In this document: in pieces, positions 8,499 through 15,832 of the stretch
Layout: each line of letters opens with the position of its first letter
How positions within the stretch are numbered: position 1 is the stretch's first letter
Origin: DATEDA01 sp963820965
Lineage (GTDB): Bacteria > Pseudomonadota > Gammaproteobacteria > Burkholderiales > SG8-39
Length of the DNA stretch: 64,000 nt
Assembly (NCBI GenBank): GCA_963820965.1
Contig: CAWGCC010000032.1
Span: 48,378-112,377 of the forward strand
Direction of reading: 5' to 3'
The notes under the pieces: model-generated
The model's database searches: none
What the model saw: only the letters and a program-made list of their open reading frames with translations
Told to the model about the DNA's origin: nothing
Made by a program: the position numbers and the translations under genes

Positions 8499-9527
8499 CT
8501 ACTTCTTCCGCGCCGCGACCGAGGTCTCGGCCTTCTTCACGAGGTCGGGGCCGATGGTCTTCGCCCACTTCGCGTAGACGGGGCGGGTCGCTTTGACGAA
8601 CTCCTCCCGTTCCTGCGGCGAGAGCTTCACCACGGTCACGCCGAAGCCCTCGACCGTCTTGATCGTGCTCTCGTCGGGCGCGACCAGCCCGGCCCGCGCG
8701 AGCTTGATGATCTCGCGGCCCGCCTCGACCGCCGCGTCGCGGACGATCTTCTGGTCCGCCGGCGTCCACGACGCCCAGACTTCCTTGTTCGCGACGAAGA
8801 TCAGCGGGTCGGCGACGTAGCCCCAGAGCGTGACGTTCTTCTGCCCCACCGTGTGCAGCTTTGCGGCGGTGAAGATCGTGAGCGGGTTCTCCTGCCCGTC
8901 CACGGCGCCGGAGGCGAGCGCAGGCTGGGCGTCGGCCCAGCTCATCTGCGTCGGGTTGGCGCCGAGCGCGGAGAACGTGTCGTTGAAGAGCGGCGAGCCG
9001 ACGACCCGGAACTTGAGCCCCTTCATGTCGGCCGGCGTGCGGATCGGCCGCTTCGAGTTGGTCACCTCGCGGAAGCCGTTCTCGCCCCAGGCGAGCGGCA
9101 CCACGCCCTGCTTCTCCAGGATGCGGAACACGTCCTTGCCGACTTCGCCCTGGGTGAGCGAGTCGATCGCCGCATAGTCGGGCATCAGGAACGGCAGCGA
9201 GAAGAGGTTCAGCTCCTTCACCTGCGGCGACCAGTTGATCGTCGATCCGATCGCGAGGTCGATGACGCCCTGCCGGATCGCGGTGAACTCCCGCGTCTGG
9301 TCGCCGGCGACGAGCGAGACCCCCGGGTACAGCTTGATGTTGATGCGACCGTTCGTGCGCTCGCGCACGAGGTTGCCCCAGATCTCGCCGCCCTTGCCCC
9401 ACGGGAATGCGGTGCCGACGACGGTCGAGAGGCGGTACTCCGGCGCGTACTTCGTCTGCGCCAGCGTTGGCGCCGAGCCGATCGCGATCGCACCGGCGAT
9501 CGCGAGTGTTGCGAGAGGTTGCTTCAT
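8499..9527 (-). CDS. dctP: TRAP transporter substrate-binding protein DctP
   Basis: DctP (342 aa) is the periplasmic solute receptor of the TRAP transporter. It has a signal peptide (residues 1-23, cleaved after APTLA). Family signatures include the AFPWGKGGEIWGNLV region, the conserved arginine block GLKFRVVGSPLFNDTF with its carboxylate-binding Arg, and PTQMSWADAQPALASGAVDG. ATG start with AAGGAGG just upstream. It lies 46 bases downstream of the E1 beta gene and ahead of dctQM. The pocket Arg suggests a carboxylate ligand, but the identity is unknown. Confidence 0.95.
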   Translation of the reverse strand: MKQPLATLAIAGAIAIGSAPTLAQTKYAPEYRLSTVVGTAFPWGKGGEIWGNLVRERTNGRINIKLYPGVSLVAGDQTREFTAIRQGVIDLAIGSTINWSPQVKELNLFSLPFLMPDYAAIDSLTQGEVGKDVFRILEKQGVVPLAWGENGFREVTNSKRPIRTPADMKGLKFRVVGSPLFNDTFSALGANPTQMSWADAQPALASGAVDGQENPLTIFTAAKLHTVGQKNVTLWGYVADPLIFVANKEVWASWTPADQKIVRDAAVEAGREIIKLARAGLVAPDESTIKTVEGFGVTVVKLSPQEREEFVKATRPVYAKWAKTIGPDLVKKAETSVAARKK

Positions 9528-9573
9528 GATGACCTCCTTCGTTGGTGCTCGATGATCGGCGCCGGGCGGCGCG

Positions 9574-10563
9574 TCAACGCCGCCCGGCGATCTTTCCGGG
9601 GCCTTGCCGATCGTACAGCGCCACGAGCGCAGCGACGATCTTGTCGGGGGTGATGCGCGCCTCGTCCTCGAGGGGCTTCGAGTAGCCGACCGGGATGCGC
9701 GGCGCGCCGAGGCGCTTCACCGGGATGCCGAGCTCCTCGGCCACGGTCGCGGCGACCTCGGCGCCGAAGCCGCCAGCCTGCACCGCTTCGTGCGCGACGA
9801 GCAGCCGGCCGGTCTTCGCCGCCGAGGCGAGCACGGCGTCCCGATCCCACGGCCAGATCGTGCGCAAGTCGATCACTTCGACCGCAAGCCCGCGCTTCGC
9901 GGCGCTCTCGGCCGCGGCGAGCGCCGCGTGCACCGTGCTCGACCAGGTCACTAGCGTCACGTCGCCGCCGGCACGCCGAACGTCGGCAGTGCCGAGCGCG
10001 ATGCGGCGGCCGTCCGGAACGTCGCCCTCGATGCCCCAGAGCTCCTTGTGCTCCATGTAGATCACCGGATCGCCGCTCTCGATCGCCGCGTGCAGGAGGG
10101 CGTAGTTGTCCGCCGGCGTCGCCGGCGTCACCACGACGAGCCCGGGCATGTGCGCGAACCAGGCCTCGAGCGACTGCGAGTGCTGCGCCGCCGACGCGCT
10201 CCAGAGGCCGTTCGGCATCCGCGCGACGAGCGGCACGCGACCCTGTCCGCCGAACATGTAGCGCGCCTTTGCGGCCTGGTTCACGACCTCGTCCATCGAG
10301 CACAGCGCGAAGTCGACCACGCGCATTTCGACCACGGGCTTCAGCCCGTTCAGCGCCATGCCGACCGCCGCGCCCATGATGGTGGCCTCCGAGATCGGCG
10401 TGTCGATCACGCGCCCCGGGCCGAACTCCTGCGCGAGTCCCCGGTACTGCGCGAAGATCCCGCCGCGGCCGACGTCCTCGCCGAGCGCGACGACTCGGCG
10501 GTCGGCGCGCATCGCCTCGGCCAGCGCGGTGCAGGCGGCTTGCGCGTAGGTGAGGTGCGCCAT
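9574..10563 (-). CDS. 2-oxoacid/acetoin dehydrogenase E1 component, beta subunit
   Basis: This 329-aa protein is the beta half of a thiamine-diphosphate E1 (AcoB/PdhB/BkdA2 family), which with the alpha subunit decarboxylates or cleaves a 2-oxo acid or acetoin. The N-terminal VVALGEDVGRGGIF with the ThDP-interacting Glu, RVIDTPISEATIMGAAVGMA and the C-terminal transketolase-like domain (VEVIDLRTIWPWD) are intact. It starts with ATG two bases after the alpha stop. No E2 or E3 gene is present in the window, so the complex partner must be encoded elsewhere. The substrate is not resolved. Confidence 0.9.
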   Translation of the reverse strand: MAHLTYAQAACTALAEAMRADRRVVALGEDVGRGGIFAQYRGLAQEFGPGRVIDTPISEATIMGAAVGMALNGLKPVVEMRVVDFALCSMDEVVNQAAKARYMFGGQGRVPLVARMPNGLWSASAAQHSQSLEAWFAHMPGLVVVTPATPADNYALLHAAIESGDPVIYMEHKELWGIEGDVPDGRRIALGTADVRRAGGDVTLVTWSSTVHAALAAAESAAKRGLAVEVIDLRTIWPWDRDAVLASAAKTGRLLVAHEAVQAGGFGAEVAATVAEELGIPVKRLGAPRIPVGYSKPLEDEARITPDKIVAALVALYDRQGPGKIAGRR

Positions 10564-10565
10564 GG

Positions 10566-11594
10566 TCAGAACCAGCGACCGGCGCCGGTGTCCTGGATAT
10601 CCTCGTACGCTCGAGCGACCTCGGGCCACGGCGCGGCGTGCGCGGCAGCGACGGCAGCCGCGATCTCGCGCCCGGCGTCGTCGCGGATCCGCTCGAGCTC
10701 GGCTGCGGTCACGCCGAGCGCCGCGAGCTTCTCTGCGGCGTTCCGCAGCGGATCCTCCTCGAGCGCGCGGCTCACCTCGTCAGCGTGGCGATACGCGGCC
10801 GGATCCACCGACACGTGACCCTTCACCCGGTAGGTGACCGCGTGCAGGAAGCGCGGGCCACGCCCCGCGCGCACTTCCTCGACGAGCGCCGACGCCGCGG
10901 CGTCGACCACCTCGACGTCGTTGCCGTCGACGACCCGGCCGTGCAGGCCGATCGCGTGCGCGCGCGCCGCCGCACCCTCCCCGCCGGTCATCGCCCCGGT
11001 CGCCGTCGTCGCCGAATAGCGGTTGTCCTCGCAGACGAAGAGCACCGGCAGGCGGTAGATCTGCGCCCAGTTCAGCCCTTCGAGGAACGGACCGCGGTTG
11101 ACCGCGCCGTCGCCGAAGAAGCAGGCGACGATCTCCGGGCCGCCGCGGAGCTTGATGGCGTGCGCCGCGCCCGTCGCGATCGGTATGCCCGCGGCGACGA
11201 CGCCGTTCGCGCCGAGCATCCCGACGGAAAAATCGGCGATATGCATCGAGCCGCCCTTGCCGCCGTTGAAGCCGGTCGCACGGCCGAAGAGCTCGCACAT
11301 GGTCGCGGTGACGTCGGCGCCCTTGGCGATCGTGTGGCCGTGGCCGCGATGCGTCGAGGTGATCAGATCGGTGCGCTCGAGGTTCGCGCACACGCCGGCC
11401 GGCACCGCCTCCTGCCCCGTCGACAGATGCAGCGGACCGCGGACAAGCGCCTGGGTGCCGAGCGCGGCGCCGAACGCGGCGACGCCGCCCTTGCTCGCTT
11501 CTTCCGCCGCGTTCTCGAACGCGCGGATGCGCACCATCGTGCGATAGAGCGCAAGGAGCCGTCGAGTCTTGCTCGCGGAGACCGTCGCTGACAT
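10566..11594 (-). CDS. 2-oxoacid/acetoin dehydrogenase E1 component, alpha subunit
   Basis: This 342-aa protein is the ThDP-binding alpha subunit of a heterotetrameric E1. The family blocks are TSTHRGHGHTIAKGAD, GFNGGKGGSMHIAD, and the ThDP/Mg motif GDGAVNRGPFLEGLNWA with EDNRYS downstream. It most resembles AcoA-type and related E1 alpha proteins. Near residues 37-52 there is an extra Ala/Gly-rich stretch (SKGGVAAFGAALGTQA). It is the first gene of a run alpha-beta-dctP-dctQ-dctM-dtd on one strand, so uptake and oxidation of one compound may be coupled. Confidence 0.9.
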   Translation of the reverse strand: MSATVSASKTRRLLALYRTMVRIRAFENAAEEASKGGVAAFGAALGTQALVRGPLHLSTGQEAVPAGVCANLERTDLITSTHRGHGHTIAKGADVTATMCELFGRATGFNGGKGGSMHIADFSVGMLGANGVVAAGIPIATGAAHAIKLRGGPEIVACFFGDGAVNRGPFLEGLNWAQIYRLPVLFVCEDNRYSATTATGAMTGGEGAAARAHAIGLHGRVVDGNDVEVVDAAASALVEEVRAGRGPRFLHAVTYRVKGHVSVDPAAYRHADEVSRALEEDPLRNAAEKLAALGVTAAELERIRDDAGREIAAAVAAAHAAPWPEVARAYEDIQDTGAGRWF

Positions 11595-11629
11595 GCCCCG
11601 GGGCCTGCGGCCGGGAGAAGGAGCGCGGA

Positions 11630-11658
11630 GTCTAAGGTCGCGACGCGCGGGGCGTCAA
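11630..11658 (-). promoter_or_regulatory. possible promoter of the E1/TRAP operon
   Basis: In the 195-bp space upstream of the E1 alpha gene, TTGACG (11658-11653) is followed after 17 bases by TTAGAC (11635-11630) on the minus strand. The -35 is good and the -10 weak. The rest of 11595-11789 shows no clear feature. Confidence 0.3.
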
Positions 11659-11789
11659 ATCATCACGCCGACGCGCGGCGCAGTCAGTCTGCCGGGCAAG
11701 GGGCGCTACGCATCCGGCCGTGGAGAGGTCCGCCCGCGCCGGACGGCGGGCTGAACGCGGCCGGCTTCCGCGGGCCCGCGAGCAGGGCC

Positions 11790-12329
11790 TCAGCCCCGCT
11801 TCGGCAGCAACTCTCCGAGGGCGTACAGAGTCTTCTGCGGGAAGCGTTCCAGCGGATAGAACCGCGTGATCACCGCGATCGCCTGGTCGTAGGTGCCGAT
11901 ATCGAGGTGACGGAGCAGATAGCGGACGTCGTCCTCGTCGTGAGACTCCGCGCCGATTCGCAGTGCGAGGCACTTCATGGCCAGCAGATACTCGGGCTGC
12001 GCCACCATGACCCGCAGATGGTCGAGCTCCAGGAAGGCGCGGAACTCCCCGCGCTCGCTGAGGAATCCCTTCACGCCGTCGTTGAGCCAGTCGGGCTGAA
12101 CGCCTGCCTGCACGGCCACCCGCGCCGCGGCCTCGCGGACCTGGCGCGCCGGCCGGAACAGCGCGTCCACGTCCTGGGTGGAAGGGCGGGCGGCATAGGC
12201 GAGACACATGACGGCCCCGCCGACCAGGAACAGCTCCCCCTCTGTGCCCGCACGGCGCAGCTCTTCGTTGAGCAGTCCGAAGAGCCGCCGGATGTCCCGC
12301 TCGGTGAGCGCGGCCATCTCGACTCTCAC
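11790..12329 (-). CDS. nucleotidyltransferase-fold protein (DUF6036-like)
   Basis: The 179-aa product has an N-terminal nucleotidyltransferase-like motif, FLVGGAVMCLAY, followed by STQDVDALF, the G-G-x(n)-D-x-D pattern of the minimal NTase fold seen in AbiEii/DUF6036 proteins. The C-terminal half carries AMKCLALRIGAESHDEDDV, as in related proteins. The probable start is GTG at 12329, overlapping the upstream gene stop by four bases; ATG at 12317 is possible. With the upstream partner it forms a two-gene unit that resembles a toxin-antitoxin pair. The molecular target is unknown. Confidence 0.7.
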   Translation of the reverse strand: MRVEMAALTERDIRRLFGLLNEELRRAGTEGELFLVGGAVMCLAYAARPSTQDVDALFRPARQVREAAARVAVQAGVQPDWLNDGVKGFLSERGEFRAFLELDHLRVMVAQPEYLLAMKCLALRIGAESHDEDDVRYLLRHLDIGTYDQAIAVITRFYPLERFPQKTLYALGELLPKRG

Positions 12330-12817
12330 ACCCGGGAACCGACGCTCGCGTCGATGAAGATGTTCCGCCGCCGGAAGGGCGCCGGCGAATGGGTGAGCAG
12401 GTACAGGCGCAGGCTCATGAGCCCGGAGCCGAAGACCGGCTCGGTAAGGGGCACGACGGCGCGTGTCCACGCCGGCGGCGCGACGTCGCGCTGCGCGCAC
12501 GCGTACTCGACCATCGCGGCGACGTAGTTGGCGAGATAGGGCGACAGCAGTGGCGGCGGTGACGCGACCGCTTCCTGAAGCTCGGCGGCGCCGAGGCTTG
12601 CCAGCCAGGCGCTCAGCTCCGCGAGCGCGAAGCGCGCGCCCTCGGGATCCGCGCAGGCCTCGGTGAGGTCCTGAAAGCGGCGCGCAGGAGCCGGCAGCAC
12701 CCGGGCGAGCACGTAGGCGGACATCTCCAATCCGGCGCGGCGGGCAGCGCGCCGGATCGCGGCCTTCTCGGCCGGCGAGACGCGGATCTGGAGCTGGACG
12801 GACTTGGCGGCGGACAT
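12326..12817 (-). CDS. small DNA-binding-like protein upstream of the nucleotidyltransferase
   Basis: This 163-aa product begins MSAAKSVQLQIRVSPAEKAA and continues AIRRAARRAGLEMSAYVLARVLP, a ribbon-helix-helix-like N-terminus comparable to DUF1778/MetJ-Arc-type antitoxins. The C-terminal about 100 residues are not recognised. The start ATG at 12817 lies about 30 bases downstream of an exact palindrome (12849-12868), a likely autoregulatory operator. A longer in-frame start near 12907 would place the operator inside the gene, so the shorter start is preferred. It is translationally coupled to the nucleotidyltransferase gene. Confidence 0.6.
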   Translation of the reverse strand: MSAAKSVQLQIRVSPAEKAAIRRAARRAGLEMSAYVLARVLPAPARRFQDLTEACADPEGARFALAELSAWLASLGAAELQEAVASPPPLLSPYLANYVAAMVEYACAQRDVAPPAWTRAVVPLTEPVFGSGLMSLRLYLLTHSPAPFRRRNIFIDASVGSRV

Positions 12818-12848
12818 CACCGGAGGGTAAGCCGGGGCCGACCCATAC

Positions 12849-12868
12849 GTCAATACCAATGTATTGAC
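12849..12868. promoter_or_regulatory. palindromic operator of the two-gene NTase unit
   Basis: GTCAATAC-CAAT-GTATTGAC is an exact 8-bp inverted repeat with a four-base spacer, AT-rich in an otherwise very GC-rich region. It contains TTGAC in both directions and so can overlap a promoter -35. Its place just upstream of a ribbon-helix-helix-like gene suggests autorepression. Confidence 0.6.
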
Positions 12869-12959
12869 ATATGATGCGCTGCGCGGTGCCGACCCTTGGC
12901 CCGCCACGTACGCGGCTTCCGTGGCCGTCGGGACACGGCAGACGACACCCTGGAGGACC

Positions 12960-13472
12960 TCAGGCCAGACTGAACGCGGATGCTCTGCTCCCGGGGTGAA
13001 ACTTTCTCACCGCCACGATGCCGAGCACCACGAAGATCACCAGCACCACGAGCTGTGCGACCAGGAACGGCGGCTCGGATTGCGTCGGCGCCAGCGCCTT
13101 CAGGACCGGCACCTTCGCGAACGCCTGCACGACCCCGACGAAGACGTTGAGATAGAGCGCCAGCACCGCGCCCGAGACGTAGATCCAGCGCCAGGATCCC
13201 GCGAGGCGATACCCATAGAGCGCGACGAGCGTAACGGCCAGCACGACCAGCGATACGATGCCGACGATGTGCGACGGCAGCAGCTTGTCGGCGGGGAAGA
13301 AGAATCCCGTCACGCTCGTCAGCACCGTGGTGGCGAGAAAGAGCGCCGTCCAGCCGTCGAGCTTCTTCGAGCCGAACATTCCGGCCAGGACGACGAGCCC
13401 GGCGAAGATTCCGATCAGACTCAGGATCACGTGCACCAGGGTGAACGTGGACGTCGACATACCGAGGATCAT
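12960..13472 (-). CDS. four-helix membrane protein of unknown function
   Basis: The 170-aa product has four hydrophobic segments (about residues 9-30, 39-59, 70-97 and 127-150), with HVILSLIGIFAGLVVLAGMFG in the first. It ends in a short basic tail. Length and spacing resemble small DoxX-like or uncharacterised inner-membrane proteins, but no family motif was recognised. The start is ATG at 13472 (MILGM) or 13460 (MSTST). It lies 56 bases downstream of the alpha/beta hydrolase gene on the same strand, so the two are probably co-transcribed. Confidence 0.75.
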   Translation of the reverse strand: MILGMSTSTFTLVHVILSLIGIFAGLVVLAGMFGSKKLDGWTALFLATTVLTSVTGFFFPADKLLPSHIVGIVSLVVLAVTLVALYGYRLAGSWRWIYVSGAVLALYLNVFVGVVQAFAKVPVLKALAPTQSEPPFLVAQLVVLVIFVVLGIVAVRKFHPGSRASAFSLA

Positions 13473-13528
13473 GGCTCGCCTCCCGTACGAGAAAGTCCGC
13501 TCCAACGCCCGAGGGGGAACCCGCCCGC

Positions 13529-14353
13529 TCAGGACTTGAGGAACGCGAGGAGGTCGGCGTTGAGCTGCTCCTTGCTGGTGTCGCCCAGGCTGTGCGTACC
13601 GCCCGGATAGGTCTTCAGCCTGGCGTTCTTGACCAGCTTCGACGACAGCATCGCCGAAGCACCGATCGGCACGATCTGGTCGTCCTCGCCATGGATGATC
13701 AGCGTCGGCACGTCGAACTTCTTCAGATCCTCGGTGAAGTCCGTTTCCGAGAAAGCCTTGATGCAGTCGTAGGCATTCTTGTGGCCGGACATCATGCCCT
13801 GCAGCCACCACCAATTGATCAGCCCCTGGGAGATCTTGGCGCCGGGACGGTTGAAGCCGAAGAACGGGCCGCTGGCGACGTCCAGGAAGAACTGCGAGCG
13901 GTCGGCCAGATATGCCTTGCGAAAGCCGTCGAAGACCTCGATGGGCAAGCCGCCCGGATTGGCTGCCGTTTTCAGCATGATCGGCGGCACCGCGCCCATC
14001 AGGACTGCCTTCGCCACGCGTTTGGTGCCGTGGCGCCCGATGAAACGCGCCACTTCGCCACCGCCGGTGGAGTGGCCGATCATGACGGCATTTTTCAGGT
14101 CGAGCGTCTGGAACAGCTCCGCCAGGTCGTCGGCGTAGGTGTCCATGTCGTTGCCGTTCCATGGCTGGCTGGACCGGCCATGACCGCGACGGTCATGCGC
14201 GATGCAGCGATAGCCGTTGGAGGCCAGAAAGAACATCTGCGCTTCCCAGGCATCCGCGCTCAGCGGCCAGCCGTGGCTGAAGACGACCGGCTGTCCCTGG
14301 CCCCAGTCCTTGTAGTAGATCTGCGTGCCGTCCTTGGTAGTGATCGTGCTCAT
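13529..14353 (-). CDS. alpha/beta hydrolase, non-heme chloroperoxidase/arylesterase type
   Basis: This 274-aa cytoplasmic enzyme has the cofactor-free haloperoxidase (perhydrolase) pattern. The oxyanion region is FSHGWPLSADAW, the nucleophile elbow GHSTGGGE has Ser near residue 95, the acidic residue lies in IIHGEDDQIVPI, and the catalytic His in GGTHSLGD near residue 255. Such enzymes hydrolyse esters and can form peracids. The natural substrate is unknown. The gene has no signal peptide. Confidence 0.92.
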   Translation of the reverse strand: MSTITTKDGTQIYYKDWGQGQPVVFSHGWPLSADAWEAQMFFLASNGYRCIAHDRRGHGRSSQPWNGNDMDTYADDLAELFQTLDLKNAVMIGHSTGGGEVARFIGRHGTKRVAKAVLMGAVPPIMLKTAANPGGLPIEVFDGFRKAYLADRSQFFLDVASGPFFGFNRPGAKISQGLINWWWLQGMMSGHKNAYDCIKAFSETDFTEDLKKFDVPTLIIHGEDDQIVPIGASAMLSSKLVKNARLKTYPGGTHSLGDTSKEQLNADLLAFLKS

Positions 14354-14549
14354 GTGATGCTCTCCATGGTTGTGGCCGTGCGAAGCGAGGAGCGCCCGCG
14401 GAGGGAGTGTCGATGCCGACCGTGTTCCGCGCGTGTCATGGCGCGACGGCGATGTGTCGTCCGACGCAGAGCGATCGCGCTTGCTCCCGGTGCGGCGCGG
14501 CGCCGTCCCGTTCCGGCTCAGGCCATGGAAGTCTACACTTCACGCACCG

Positions 14550-15320
14550 ATGAGCCTGAGGACCGTCGTCGCCACGCGGTACGTCACCCCCTTGCGCGAA
14601 GGGGGCTCGCTGCCGGCGATCGTCGAGGCCGACGATGACGGGCTGTACGTCGTCAAGTTCCGCGGTGCAGGCCAGGGACCCAAAGCGCTCGTCGCCGAGC
14701 TGGTGGCCGGAGAAATCGGTCGCGCGCTGGGCCTGCCGGTGCCCGAGATCGTTCTTGTCGATCTCGACCCGGACCTCGCCCGCACCGAGCCCGATCCCGA
14801 GATTCAGCATCTGATCAGGGCGAGCCCGGGGCTCAACCTCGCGCTCGACTACCTGCCCGGGGCGGTGATGTTCGATCCGGTTGCGGAACGGCCGGACGCA
14901 GACCTTGCTTCCGAGATCGTCTGGTTCGACGCGTATGTGACCAACCTCGACCGCACCGCGCGCAACACGAACATGCTGATGTGGCACCGGCGACTGCATC
15001 TCATCGACCACGGCGCCGCGCTTTACTTCCATCACGCCGGCGGCGACTATCTCGCGCGAAGCGAGGACCCGTTCCCGATGATCAAGGACCACGTGCTGCT
15101 GCCGCTCGCCGTCGCGCTACCGGAAGCCGATGCGCGGCTGAGCCCGCTGATCGCTGCCGGGGCGATCGAGCGGATCGTCGGTCTCGTTCCGGACGCATGG
15201 CTCGCGGAGGGCTCGCCGAGCGGCGAAGCGCGCCGCGCCGCCTACGCCGGCTACCTGCAGCGCCGGCTCGAGGCCCCGCATGCGTTCCTCGAGGAGGCGA
15301 CCCGTGCCCGATCGGCGTAA
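14550..15320 (+). CDS. HipA-like kinase family protein (HipA_2)
   Basis: The 256-aa product resembles the short HipA-like kinase family. LYVVKFRGAGQGPKALVAE gives a nucleotide-binding lysine segment, NLDRTARNTNM a catalytic-loop-like Asp/Asn pattern, and LIDHGAALYF the metal-binding Asp. It lacks the N-terminal domain of classical HipA toxins, and no HipB repressor is adjacent. It starts with ATG at 14550. The downstream DUF3037 gene overlaps its 3' end by 17 bases. This pairing recurs in bacteria, but its role is not established. Confidence 0.8.
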   Translation: MSLRTVVATRYVTPLREGGSLPAIVEADDDGLYVVKFRGAGQGPKALVAELVAGEIGRALGLPVPEIVLVDLDPDLARTEPDPEIQHLIRASPGLNLALDYLPGAVMFDPVAERPDADLASEIVWFDAYVTNLDRTARNTNMLMWHRRLHLIDHGAALYFHHAGGDYLARSEDPFPMIKDHVLLPLAVALPEADARLSPLIAAGAIERIVGLVPDAWLAEGSPSGEARRAAYAGYLQRRLEAPHAFLEEATRARSA

Positions 15321-15711
15321 GTACGACTATGCGGTGGTCCGCGTCGTCCCGCGGGTCGAGCGCGAGGAGTTCGTGAACGCCGGCGTGATCGTCTCGTGCC
15401 CTGCGCTCGCCTTCCTCGAGGCGCGGATCGAGCTCGACGAACGCCGCGTGCTGGCGCTCGATCCGACGGTCGACATCCAGGCGATCCGCGAGCACCTCGC
15501 GACGATCCCGGTCATCTGCGCGGGCGGGGACATGGCCGGGCCGATCGGCCGGCTGCCCATGAGGGAACGGTTCCACTGGCTCACCGCGGCGCGGAGCACG
15601 ATCATCCAGACGTCCCCCGTGCACACGGGCCAGCTGGAGGATCCGGGGGCTGCGATCGAGCGCCTGCTCGAGACGATGGTGCGGGTGTCCTCCCCGGCGT
15701 CATTCACGTAG
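15304..15711 (+). CDS. DUF3037 domain protein
   Basis: A 135-aa protein with the DUF3037 pattern: KYDYAVVRVVPRVEREEFVN at the N-terminus, then AGVIVSC and IELDERRV, and a mid-region GPIGRLPMRERFHWLTAARS. GTG at 15304 is the likely start because it lies inside the last codons of the HipA-like gene and gives the family N-terminus. The tight overlap implies that the two products act together, perhaps as regulator and kinase. This is inference. Confidence 0.8.
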   Translation: MPDRRKYDYAVVRVVPRVEREEFVNAGVIVSCPALAFLEARIELDERRVLALDPTVDIQAIREHLATIPVICAGGDMAGPIGRLPMRERFHWLTAARSTIIQTSPVHTGQLEDPGAAIERLLETMVRVSSPASFT

Positions 15712-15832
15712 GCGATGGTCTCGGCCCTCGCAATCGCGCGACCCGGGGAGAATCCCGGTCGTTTGCGGGGGGCGCGCTTCGTGTCAGCGGAGAGAGATCG
15801 ATCGCGAGTGCAAGGCCCGGCTCGCCGGACGG

